NCBI RefSeq assembly: GCF_003268005.1
Contig: NZ_CP014213.1
Coordinates: forward strand, 930,001-994,000
Source: Methanosphaera sp. BMS
Lineage (GTDB): Archaea > Methanobacteriota > Methanobacteria > Methanobacteriales > Methanobacteriaceae
Length of the DNA stretch: 64,000 bases
Reading direction: 5' to 3'
Shown here: one piece after another, positions 29,801 to 38,035 of the stretch
Layout of the letters: each line of letters opens with the position of its first letter
How positions within the stretch are numbered: position 1 is the first letter of the stretch
Translations under genes and position numbers: made by a program
Notes under the pieces: generated by a model
Seen by the model: only the letters and a program-made list of their open reading frames with translations
Database searches by the model: none
What the model was told of the DNA's origin: nothing

Positions 29801-32800
29801 TTCAACTACTGCAGTACCCACTTTACCAGTGGTATCATATTCATAGTAAATACTACCATCGGTTAAATCACTGTTTACAGTTACTTCTGTTAATAGTTCA
29901 TTTCCTAGTGTGATTTTAACTATTACAGGTTCACCACATATGACTGCGTCATCATCATCTTCTTCATGTAATATTGCAGAGATGATTAATGTGTCACCAG
30001 ATTCAATAGGACCATCTAATACTAAGTCAATGTAAGTATCCACTGTTTCTTCAACGATTTCAGTTGCTGCGTCTGTTGTTGCTTCGTTGTATGTATCATT
30101 TTCTTCAATTGTTGCTACAATTGTTACAGGACCAACAACAAGATTATCTTTAGGTATGACGATTGTAAATGATCCATCTTCGGCAGTTACATTTGAAAGT
30201 TCAACTGTACTGTCGTCACTGAATGTTACTACAACATTTACAGTTGCACCAGCTGCAGGAGTACTGTCATCATCATCAACAAATACTTCACCGGTTAACT
30301 CGACATCATCCGTAATTGGATAGCTGTCATCAGGATCTAATGCGATAATTACATCTAGTCTAGGTGGTAAGATTTCCACTTCTTGAGTTGCACTAGCAGA
30401 ATCATAGGTTACACCATTAATATATTCAATTACTACTATAGCGTCACCTTCTAAACCAGTGGTATCAAAGCTTGTAGCGATATTACCATCATCAGCTGTT
30501 TCTACTGTTTTTTGTAATGTTACATCGCCAATTGTAAGATATACGTCTACTGTAGCACCAGCGATAGGTGTTTCATCATCATCAACAACATGTAAGTAAG
30601 CATCTATAACTAATTCGTCACCGCTTACTACTGTATCGTCAAGTTCAAAGTCGATAGCAGTTTCTGCAGGAACTATTTCAGTTGCTGCATCGGTAGTTGA
30701 TTCATTGTATGTATCATTTTCTTCGATTGTAGCTGTGATTGCTACAGGACCTACTACAAGATTTTCCTGTGGAATAGTTACTGTGAAGTATCCTTCATCA
30801 TCTGTTTCGCCTGAAAGTTCAACTGTACTGTCGTCACTGAATGTAACTACAACATTTACAGTAGCACCTTCAATAGGTGTTTCATCATCATCATCAGCAT
30901 ATACTAGACCGGATAATTCTACCGGAGCATTAGCTTGGTATTTTTCATCAGGTTCTAATAGGATGATTGGCTGAGTTCTTGCAGGTTTGATTACTACATC
31001 AGCAGTAGCTGTGGTTGCCTGGAAGTAATTGTTACCTTCATAGATTAATTCAACTACTGCAGTACCTTCATAACCTGTTGTATCGAATTCATAGTAAATT
31101 CTACCTTCATCTAAATCAGATGGTACGGTTTGAGTTACTAATACTTCATTTCCTAATGTGATTTTAACGATTACATCTTCACCACAAATAGGACTTTCAT
31201 CATCCTCTACTGTATGTAATATAGCATCAACGATTAATGTTTCACCAGAGTATATTGGAGTTTCTGGTATGTAGTCAATAGCTGTTTCTACAGGAACTAT
31301 TTCGATTGTAGCAGTTTCTTCTGCATCGTTGTATAATTCACTATCTTCGATAGTTGCTACTATGCTTACAGGACCTACTACTAACTGTTCTTGTGGTACT
31401 GTAACGGTTAAGTCACCGTTTTCATCAGTAACGTTTGAAAGCGTTACTTCACTATCATCACTGAATTTTATTACAACTGTTACTTCTTGATTTACTACTG
31501 CTTCATCATCTTCATCGAAGACGTTTACAGGTATTTCAAGAGCTTCGTTAACTGGGTATTTATCATCGACTGGGATGATAATTGTTACGTCTTTTCTTGC
31601 TGGTTTGATTAATACGTCACCGTCAGCTTCTGATTCAGTATAGTCGTCATTTCCTTCAAAAGTTAATTCAACCACTGCTGTACCTTCTGTTTCAGGTGTG
31701 AATACGTATGATAATCTACCATTAGCATCTGTTGTGTTTTGATCGTCAATGACTACTTGATCGTTTATGGTTACTTTGACTTTTACAACTGCATTTGCAA
31801 TTGGTGTTTCGTCATCATCATCAGCATGTAATAATGCATCGATTATTAAGTCATCACCGAGGAATATTTCATCCTGTTCTGGGTAGTAGTCGATTACTGA
31901 GTCAACTAATTGTTTTTCAACAGTACTTGGTTCTTCAGCTGAGGTTGCTTTGTAATCATCATTACCATCAAATACGGCAGATATTGTTATATCTCCTAGT
32001 TTTGTTGGTGTGAATGGAATAGTGAATGAACCATCGGATTCTGTTACAGCTGTGAATGTTTCTGTTGAATCATCATCATATGTTACAGTTACAGTTATGT
32101 CTGCACCTGCTATGGCGTCATCGGTTTCATCATCGAATAATGATCCGCCAATGGTTGATTCTACTCCAAGGTAATATGGAGTGTCAACTGCCAATATCAT
32201 ATTTGATAATGCTTTGTTTGTTATTGTAGTTTCATCATCAGCAGTTGCTTCTGTATAGTTATCTGCACCGGCGTAGGAGACTACTATTGTAGCTGTTCCA
32301 ACATAATCTGTGGTGTCAAATACTTCATCGAAGTAACCTTCATCGTCTGTTGTAGTTTGTATTGTATCAACTACTTCACCGTTAATGGTTACTGTGATGG
32401 TTAATGGAGCGTTTGCTAATGCTTGTTCTTCATCGTCATCATCAATGTATACAACATATCCCTGTAATGGTAATTCTTCAGGTGAGTCTATTGTATCTTC
32501 AGTATTAAAGTATATGCTTGTATCGTATACTTTTGCTACAACTACTGTATCATCAGATGTACTTGCTTCGTTGTAGTCGTCAGTCTGTTGTGATGAGACT
32601 GTTACTGTTAATGGACCTGCAACTGTTGCTGGGTATGTGAATTCAAATTCACCATCAGCGTTGGTGGTTGTAGTTCCAATTACTTCATCATTGATGGTTA
32701 ATGTTAACTCTAAATCTGCGACTGCTTCATCGTCATCAGCATTTGTTACGAAACCGTTGATGCTTATTTCATCACCGACTTCATATTCATCGTCTAATTC

Positions 32801-35800
32801 GAAGAATATATCAATGTCGCTTCTTTGTGTTACGGTTGCAACATCATCGTCTGTAGCTGTTTCATAGTCAACATCTTCAAATGTTACAGTTACTGTTCTG
32901 TCTCCGAGATCTTCTTCTGTTGTTGGAATTTCATAGGAGAATTCACCGTTTTCATCTGTTTCTGTTGTGTATATGTCATTTCTATTATCGATTGTAATAG
33001 TTACAGGTACATATGGGATTGCTACAGGATTAGCTGAATCGGTTACGTTTGTTAGTGTACCAGTTACTAGAATTGAATCAGGTAATATTGCATCTGCTGC
33101 TTCAACGGTTATTTCAGCAGTTGATTTTGCAATGATTTCTGTTTCAAAGTCTTCTGAAGCGGATAAGTAATCATCGGTTTCAGTAGTTGTTATTGTAACT
33201 GTTGCTGGACCTTTTGCATCTTTTGCAGGGATTACAGCATTTATTGCACCATCTATAGCTGTTGTATCTACAACAACTGGGTCTGCAACATCAGTATATG
33301 TTACTGTGATTGTTACAGGGATTTCTCCACTAGCTAATGTATCACTGTCTTCTTCATATAGATATGCTTCTACAGGAATTACTTCATCATAGTAATAGTA
33401 ATCATCTATAGGATATTCTATAGTGAGTTCGAGTTTTGGATTGGTGATTGTTGCTTCATCTGTAGCTTCACTTCCGGCATATTCACTGGTTTGTTCGAAT
33501 GTAGCAACGACTGTTACTGGTCCTTCTACAGAATTTTCGAATTTTACATTGAATGTACCGTCATCAGCGGTTGTAGCTGTAGCTTCAGCAGTGGTTCCAT
33601 CATTATATGTTACTTCTACGTTAATTGTTGCACCAGCAAAGTCTTCTTCATCTTCGCCTTTGGTTAAGTAACCTGAGACTTCAAATCCTTCACGGACTGT
33701 TCCGTCATCAGCGGTTATGAATAAGTCTGTTGGTATTAATATTGTAGTTTGAGCTATATCGGATGATGTTTTGTAGTCATCATCTCCAGCAAATGTTGCT
33801 GTGATGTCAACTAATCCATAGTTGTTGTTTGATGGAATTGTTGCTGTGAATGAACCGTCATCTTCAGTTGTTACAGTAGTTTGACCGATTATTTCATCAC
33901 CGATTTTTGCAACAACTGTTACAGGTTTACCTGCTAAGGCTGCTGTTGTACCTTCATCTTCATCAACAACAGATTCAAGTATACCAGGGACAATAATGTC
34001 ACCTTCGGTGTATTGATCTACACCACTTATGTCTATGAATGTATCTTTAGGTTCATCTTCGGTAATTACTGCAGGTTCATCAGCTGTAGCTGTAGCACCA
34101 GCGTATTCATCTGTTTCTTCGAATTCAGCTGTTAATGCTACTTGGCCTGTAAAGTCTTCAAAGTCAACTGGTCTGGTAAATGAGTATGTACCATCATCTT
34201 CAGTTGTAGCTGTGAATGTTACAGGTGCATCTTCATGACCGGCATATACTGCAGTAATTGTTATGGTAGCACCAGCGATTCCAGCATCATCTTCTGTTGG
34301 AGCTGTTAGGATATGTGGTTTATTGGTAGTTCCAGTAACACCAGTTGTACCTGTAGCACCATCAGTATTTACTTCTAGGAATCCACTACCCTGTAATCCT
34401 TCACTGTATTGTGTTGTGTCACCGGTAATGAATAAGGTTGTAGATTTTATTACAATTGTAGTTGTGGTTGCATCTTCAGCTGCGTTGTAAGCTCCTTCTT
34501 CTCCAGCATAACTAACTGTTATTGTTGCTGAACCATAGTTGGAGTTTGTAGGAACTTCTGCATGGAATATACCATTTTCGTCTGTTGTTGCTTCAACAGC
34601 CTCAAGGTTTGTACCATTGATTGCTACGTTTACTGTTACGATTTTATCAGCTAAAGCAAATTCTTCACCATCATCAACGTATACTAAGATACCGTCAACA
34701 ATTACCTTATCAACACATCTGGCATCTACAGCATCAAGGTTGATGGCAGTATCCTTAGGTTGATCTTCAGTTATTGTTGCCGTATCATAATTTTCGGCAC
34801 CGGCATATTGACCGTCTGCCTCGTATGTTGCGGTTACTGTTACTTCACCTACATATTTGGCTTCTTCGGAGAATGTTACGGTACCATCAGATTCGGTTGT
34901 TACAGTGAATGTCTGTGGATCATCTTCATGACCAGCATATACTGCGGTTATACTTATTGTAGCACCGGCAATTTCTGTGTCATCATCATCCATTGCGTTT
35001 AATGATACGAATCCGTTTAATCCGTCACTTATTTCACCATCGTCAACTTCGATGAATAAGTTGGTTTCTGTTCTGTCTAATACTTCTAAAGTGATTGAAG
35101 TATCATTCATACCAGTATAATTTCCACCGTTATCAACATCTGCGACAATTTCCACGTCTACTGTGTATGTACCAGCGGTATCCTGGGTGAAATCAAATGA
35201 GAATTTACCTTCATCATCGGTTGAAACAGCTAAATCGATAGGTGTACCATCAATTTCAACGTTTAAACTATGACTTTTTACAGGATTTCCAAGTTCATCC
35301 GTTACTGTACCGTTTAATGTTACGATATCGTTTACATAGATATCATCTGTTGGTACAGGAATGACGATATTTACATTTAATGTATCAATACTAAATGAAG
35401 TATCATCACTTTGTGTGCTGACATCATCTGTGTATGCATAGTATGGGTAAGTAGCGACAACTTCTGGAGTGAATGTGTAAGATACTTTACCTTCACTGTC
35501 AGTAGTTTCAGTAGCTACGTCAACACCGTTGACATTGATTTTTACTGTTACTCCTTCCTTAGCCACATCATCTTCCTTATAAGTAGCCGTAATGGTTACA
35601 GTTGTACCTACAGGATATTGTGCATATTCTTCATCAGGTACTGGAGTAAGTTCTGTTTCAATGGTTTTGACAGGTTCTGGTGCATTTACCTCAAATTCTT
35701 CAGGATCTGAGACTGCTTCGTTGAATTTGCTATCAGCAGCTAATGTTGCTGTGACTGTTGCAGTACCGAGAACATTCTGTGGTGTGAATGCAATTTCGAA

Positions 35801-36943
35801 GTCACCGTCTACATTTGTAGTAGCAGTACCTAAGTTGTCAATAGTTGTACCATCAGAATAGGTTACAACTACACTTACTACTCCACCACTTAAATCATCA
35901 GCTTCAGCATCTAATGTACCTGAAATAGTTGAAGCTTCTCCAGCTGTGTAATCATCATCAGGTGTTACAAATACTGTAGCATCGATTTTTTGTGATGCAT
36001 CTGATACTGTGATGGTTTTTGTTTCAGTTACTAAAGCTTCTGGAGCACCTAATGATTCGATTTCAGAATATATTTGATATTGACCTGATATAGCTGAGGT
36101 AATAGTTTGTGAAACTTCAGCACTTGTTGAGGTTAATACTACATACTCATCTGATAATTCATCACCATTTGGATCGGTTATCTTCCATGAATAATTTGGA
36201 GAATAACTAAGATAACTTTCAGGAACTGTGAAAACAAATGTTACATCTACATCATCACCAACACTTGCTGTTTCAGGTGCTGTGATTGTAATTGTAGGAA
36301 CATTTGAAGGTTCTGTAGCAGTTACTGTTATATAATAATAATCAGAATTGATTTCATCATAATTATCTTCATCTAATACCATTGCATATACAACATATTG
36401 ACCTGCTTCTGCATCAGAGTCTATTGATAATGTAGTTGTGAATGTATTAGCGGTTACTGTACCGTCTTTCCAATCCATATTGTCTCCACTATCTAAGTCA
36501 ACGTTAGGAGGATAAAGATAGACTGTGATTTCACATCCTTCATAAGCATCAATAGTAGTAACTGTTACTTCAAATGAATCTCCAGCTTCTGCTGTTTGAG
36601 GTACAACAAGATCCATTCCAGTATCTGAGTCAACGCCTTTTAGTGTTTTATCAGTTGTTTTTTCGACTGTCTTGTTTGATGTTACATCCGCCTTATCTGT
36701 AACATCGTTCTCTGTGGATGTAGTTTGTGTTACATCCTTCTGTATAATATTCTTATTATTGTCGTATTTAGTATCGACGTTTGCCTGGATTGCTGCTGTG
36801 CTTGAAGAGGCGTCTTCAATGGTAGTTGCTGATGAGTCATCAGCATCTACTGCTGCTACAGCAGAGATTCCAACCAATGTTATCAATACTATTGAGAATA
36901 ATAAAAATATCTTAGTTTTATCTTTCAACATACTTTTATTCAT
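23810..36943 (-). CDS. giant adhesin-like protein made of Ig-like repeats
   Basis: A 13.1-kb gene for 4377 residues, among the largest proteins expected in a methanogen. A signal peptide (FLLFSIVLITLVGISAVAA) comes first, then a Ser/Thr/Lys-poor acidic linker (30-120). Dozens of Ig-like domains of about 90-100 residues follow, each with a pattern like TTNADGEFEFTYPATVAGP and a high Asp/Glu content. Six near-identical domains lie at 25265-26955. The last 330 residues are a different, more basic module (VVFKINGQTVKDANGT, AKDLNMSVVLSNKLYDRTE) shared with other adhesins here. There is no membrane anchor at the C-terminus. Two ATGs compete for the start: 36943, which touches a perfect palindrome (CTCAAATTTGAG), and 36931, which has GAGATGA before it. 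The signal peptide fits either. The Asp-rich domains may bind calcium (inference). Confidence 0.88.
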   Translation of the reverse strand: MNKSMLKDKTKIFLLFSIVLITLVGISAVAAVDADDSSATTIEDASSSTAAIQANVDTKYDNNKNIIQKDVTQTTSTENDVTDKADVTSNKTVEKTTDKTLKGVDSDTGMDLVVPQTAEAGDSFEVTVTTIDAYEGCEITVYLYPPNVDLDSGDNMDWKDGTVTANTFTTTLSIDSDAEAGQYVVYAMVLDEDNYDEINSDYYYITVTATEPSNVPTITITAPETASVGDDVDVTFVFTVPESYLSYSPNYSWKITDPNGDELSDEYVVLTSTSAEVSQTITSAISGQYQIYSEIESLGAPEALVTETKTITVSDASQKIDATVFVTPDDDYTAGEASTISGTLDAEADDLSGGVVSVVVTYSDGTTIDNLGTATTNVDGDFEIAFTPQNVLGTATVTATLAADSKFNEAVSDPEEFEVNAPEPVKTIETELTPVPDEEYAQYPVGTTVTITATYKEDDVAKEGVTVKINVNGVDVATETTDSEGKVSYTFTPEVVATYPYYAYTDDVSTQSDDTSFSIDTLNVNIVIPVPTDDIYVNDIVTLNGTVTDELGNPVKSHSLNVEIDGTPIDLAVSTDDEGKFSFDFTQDTAGTYTVDVEIVADVDNGGNYTGMNDTSITLEVLDRTETNLFIEVDDGEISDGLNGFVSLNAMDDDDTEIAGATISITAVYAGHEDDPQTFTVTTESDGTVTFSEEAKYVGEVTVTATYEADGQYAGAENYDTATITEDQPKDTAINLDAVDARCVDKVIVDGILVYVDDGEEFALADKIVTVNVAINGTNLEAVEATTDENGIFHAEVPTNSNYGSATITVSYAGEEGAYNAAEDATTTTIVIKSTTLFITGDTTQYSEGLQGSGFLEVNTDGATGTTGVTGTTNKPHILTAPTEDDAGIAGATITITAVYAGHEDAPVTFTATTEDDGTYSFTRPVDFEDFTGQVALTAEFEETDEYAGATATADEPAVITEDEPKDTFIDISGVDQYTEGDIIVPGILESVVDEDEGTTAALAGKPVTVVAKIGDEIIGQTTVTTEDDGSFTATIPSNNNYGLVDITATFAGDDDYKTSSDIAQTTILIPTDLFITADDGTVREGFEVSGYLTKGEDEEDFAGATINVEVTYNDGTTAEATATTADDGTFNVKFENSVEGPVTVVATFEQTSEYAGSEATDEATITNPKLELTIEYPIDDYYYYDEVIPVEAYLYEEDSDTLASGEIPVTITVTYTDVADPVVVDTTAIDGAINAVIPAKDAKGPATVTITTTETDDYLSASEDFETEIIAKSTAEITVEAADAILPDSILVTGTLTNVTDSANPVAIPYVPVTITIDNRNDIYTTETDENGEFSYEIPTTEEDLGDRTVTVTFEDVDYETATDDDVATVTQRSDIDIFFELDDEYEVGDEISINGFVTNADDDEAVADLELTLTINDEVIGTTTTNADGEFEFTYPATVAGPLTVTVSSQQTDDYNEASTSDDTVVVAKVYDTSIYFNTEDTIDSPEELPLQGYVVYIDDDDEEQALANAPLTITVTINGEVVDTIQTTTDDEGYFDEVFDTTDYVGTATIVVSYAGADNYTEATADDETTITNKALSNMILAVDTPYYLGVESTIGGSLFDDETDDAIAGADITVTVTYDDDSTETFTAVTESDGSFTIPFTPTKLGDITISAVFDGNDDYKATSAEEPSTVEKQLVDSVIDYYPEQDEIFLGDDLIIDALLHADDDDETPIANAVVKVKVTINDQVVIDDQNTTDANGRLSYVFTPETEGTAVVELTFEGNDDYTESEADGDVLIKPARKDVTIIIPVDDKYPVNEALEIPVNVFDEDDEAVVNQEVTVVIKFSDDSEVTLSNVTDENGDLTVTVPQEQLVVGPVSIVATIEDSELYNDAEETATIEIVPVETAIDYIPETPIYSGETLIVDAILHTVEDDESPICGEDVIVKITLGNEVLVTQTVPSDLDEGRIYYEFDTTGYEGTAVVELIYEGNNYFQATTATADVVIKPARTQPIILLEPDEKYQANAPVELSGLVYADDDDETPIEGATVNVVVTFSDDSTVELSGETDDEGYFTVTIPQENLVVGPVAITATIEENDTYNESTTDAATEIVPAETAIDFELDDTVVSGDELVIDAYLHVVDDDETPIAGATVDVYLTIGDVTLQKTVETADDGNIATSFDTTGLEGDAIVVIEYINGVTYDSASATQEVEILPPRLDVIIALDPDDSYPITDDVELTGEVFVDDDDSTPAAGATVNVVVTFSDDSTVELSNVTAEDGSFTIVIPKDNLVVGPVTIVATIEENDTYNEATTDAATEIVEETVDTYIDLVLDGPIESGDTLIISAILHEEDDDDAVICGEPVIVKITLGNELLTEVTVNSDLTDGSIYYEYDTTGKVGTAVVELIYEGNNHYNGYTATDEVLITAPKELSAIAVDVDDTYVVGSEIEINGVLYVDDDEQAPIAGEDVTVTIKFADGLTVSRTNVTDDEGSFTVTFPANVEGIATITAEFAGNDVYKESSDETTTEIIAKEQKSLQIIYEPDTPLDNGEPIEINAEVGYYDEDDEFVPVSDVQVYVKVTLPNGEVFEEYITPIDGIITTTVGTDGLVGEATVELSFEGNEDYTAAEADGTVELLAPEEVPTDTVLHVWISGDPAEIENDTVLEAPATIVIEGQLLDSEGNVIPVEGLWINYTIVVVYADGSNETIEGQINVDEETGDWVLDDLEVNDAATVNVTVFFEGNGTYLASDVEERHFSVGALVEPIVQLEVDPNPAELGYEVTVTATIINPETGVVIPDAVITIIIYDEEGEEVYNSEAQTVVDGVLEITFTPETLGEFNVYTEAEVDVAGEINIIYNKTTLEVIKPEVTTKLVDVSIPDELYEGKEADITGKLLDEDGNGLANQTITVTVENEDGYEEVFEGVTDDEGNFVIPINPNTIGPVTVTVSYPGNETEDVVYKSASESGDAEIVSVEYDVTLDELEPVYDYNTTVNITGTVTSSYDPLDIDEITLTINGEEVTVPVDDEGKFKYEFPGTTAGDYEVVAIVNDDTKSEPQTFTIDKFLVEVTAEGPTETVFIGEDDAPITGTLVDMDTQAPIADAPISIIVNGEEVGQTTTDADGKFTYDVADKLVNGTNDITVVAVATDNYDEDSVDLTVDAILRQNLTIEIIKPSGDIKINDTVTFVIITSDNGTIVKVDALNYTFGDKPTEELPITGTHGEYAVTSDINGTFTLNVSRAQDDLYNYAENTTTITFRNLNTAIESNDNSIQEAKVFDEVELSVNVVDENGNKVGKGTVEFSYDGNVIGTATVEDGTATITTVFNDSGRKDVTVKFTSEDTYADSTSDYTVVAIIDEATTNLTVDHIDEIEVGKPTNVTGKVTDEEGNPLAGVPVSVKVGDKVVNGTTGDDGKFSIPVTPEDANVDEVTVSVPANDGYAPAEETIPVDVEKQDANITVDPVNKLEAGKETPVTGKVTDETGKPVANAPVTVKVGDQTYTGTTDKNGKFSIPVTPEKSGNTPVDVSVGETDNTKPANKTTTANVGKQDANLTVDPIKNAEAGKPTNVTGKVTDEDGNPVAGAPVTVKVGDKTYTGNTGEDGKFTIPVTPETSGSQPVQVSVGQTATTKPANKTSTANVGQQDAKATVDPITDAKVGKEVPVTGKVTDEQGNPVAGAPVNVTVDGKTYTGTTDEDGNYNIPVTPTKSGSLPVNVNVGATNQTKAAKANTTAKVTKQDPTVTVNPINGAEAGKSVPVTGSVTDEEGKPVANAPVNVTVDGKTYTGTTDKDGKFSIPVTPTKSGTLPVNVNVGATNNTNAAKANTTAKVTKQDPTVTVDPVTGAEVGKSVPVTGSVTDEEGKPVANAPVTVKVGDKTYNGTTDKDGKFSIPVTPTTAGDNPVTVTVPATNTTNAKTVKDSITVSKVATTLTVSAPKTVTVGDKYTINGTLKGADNKAIANAKVSINVDGKVLTATTNSAGIFNVTSTAADVGKEEVTAVFAGDAKYDASNVANATVTVNKLGTKTTVAKVTGKALNNVTITATVNDAKGNAIKSGAVYFTDSNNNVLGLANVTNGKASIVTSYPEQFNGTIKAQFLGSDNYTASTGSVKANITKQNVVIKADPITGQMNDMVTITAKVTDENGNPVQSGNVVFKINGQTVKDANGTQLKVRVVDGTVTAEVNATQAWKGNSTLTIRYLGDNTYNASENTTKANIAPRKAQVVLITDKIARGGDQIVLTAFVTDNGEAVNGGQVIFKVNGETIKDASGKAIVANVVNGTASIVYDIRPGMSAKDLNMSVVLSNKLYDRTENSTILTIVRSDVYFNTSLVYAKDGKAHIKATLRDAKGELCVYNTDIALKVGGKTQLAVAKNGIVDCEIDTSFLKPGVYELYYVAGLNNRYNEVRMTNALIVE
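25265..26955 (-). repeat. six near-identical ~94-residue Ig-like repeats in the 4377-residue adhesin
   Basis: Units begin with NLTVDHIDEIEVGK, NITVDPVNKLEAGK, NLTVDPIKNAEAGK, KATVDPITDAKVGK, TVTVNPINGAEAGK and TVTVDPVTGAEVGK. All share VTGKVTDExGxPVANAPV and GKFSIPVTP. ACGGTAGGATCTTG recurs at 25539 and 25821, a 282-base period (94 codons). The high DNA identity contrasts with the diverged domains elsewhere in the gene. Confidence 0.85.
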
Positions 36944-38035
36944 CTCAAATTTGAGTTTTCCATATTTATATTATTATGAAATTTTTTTGAATAAAATCAA
37001 ATACAATCAACTTTTTATTCGTGAAAATAAGCCGTTAGATTGAATTAAAATTACATATTGATATCAATATAAATATGTGATTATATTTATGTATACTAAA
37101 ATATTAATAAGTATTGGTAAATTATTTTTGATTGGATTGTTAATAGTAAGTATACTATGAAAAATATTATTCTAATCATGTGATAAAAGTAAGTTTTTTT
37201 ATCTGTGGGAACGGATTTGAGAGTTGTATTAGACTGTGGTTTTTGTTTTTGTCTTTTTTGTCGTCTCAAGTGTTTATATTATTTTTTTGATTTTTTGGTT
37301 TTTATATTTGTATTTTTTCATGATTTTTTGTCGACGATTTTTTTTTAGTTGTTGTTTTTTGTTTCATTTTGATGTTTTTTTATAAATTTAGGTTATGCTA
37401 AAATTTTTTTGTGTTTTTCTACATATATATTATATATAGAGTTATTGTGTGGTTTTGTAAATTATAGCAGTAATATATATAATGATTTAAGCCAATCGTT
37501 TACCCGGTATATATATTAGTGACTTTTTTTTCTTAATAATTGTTTAGTCATGTTTATTAATTTGCTAAGTTTTGTTGTGAGGTTGGGCTTTTTTAATAAT
37601 TTTTCATGGAGTTATCATAACAATTTCCATTTTTGTTTTTTTGGTTTATCCGAATGGGTTATTTTTTTTTCAAAGTAGAATAATTTGTGCAATATTTTCT
37701 AATAAATATTAATTATATTTTTCTTTAACGTTATTTAAAAACAGATTAATTTTTATTATTAATTATTAAGAAATAATAATTTTTTAATATTCCCCTTAAA
37801 ATAGGGTAATTTTAAAAAAATATTGGGTCATATATTCAAATATGGTAAAATATTGAGTAATACTATTTTATATTTTTATACCAATTATTATTAAAATAAT
37901 GAAAAATTAAATTTTCCGTAATAGAAATAAAGTAAATTTATAGTAGTTGGGGGTATATATATAAATAACCAAATGGGCTATATTATTATGTATGTGGGTA
38001 TAAAAATTAAATAAAATTTTTAGTGGTGAAATTAT
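36944..38035. other. 1.1-kb intergenic region between divergent adhesin and mtaB
   Basis: No convincing gene. A minus-strand TATA (TATAAATA, 36963-36970) lies only about 25 bases from the adhesin start, which would give a leaderless or very short-leader mRNA. Positions 37190-37380 are strikingly T-rich with T runs of six to nine and few A. A second TATA-like site lies near 37508-37519 (GGTATATATATT). The last 100 bases hold the mtaB promoter. Confidence 0.5.
37950..37968 (+). promoter_or_regulatory. mtaB promoter (TATA box)
   Basis: TATATATATAAATA at 37954-37967 is a near-ideal archaeal TATA box. Transcription would begin near 37990, giving a leader of about 45-50 bases that contains GGTGA at 38025-38029, seven bases before the mtaB ATG. 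Confidence 0.65.
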
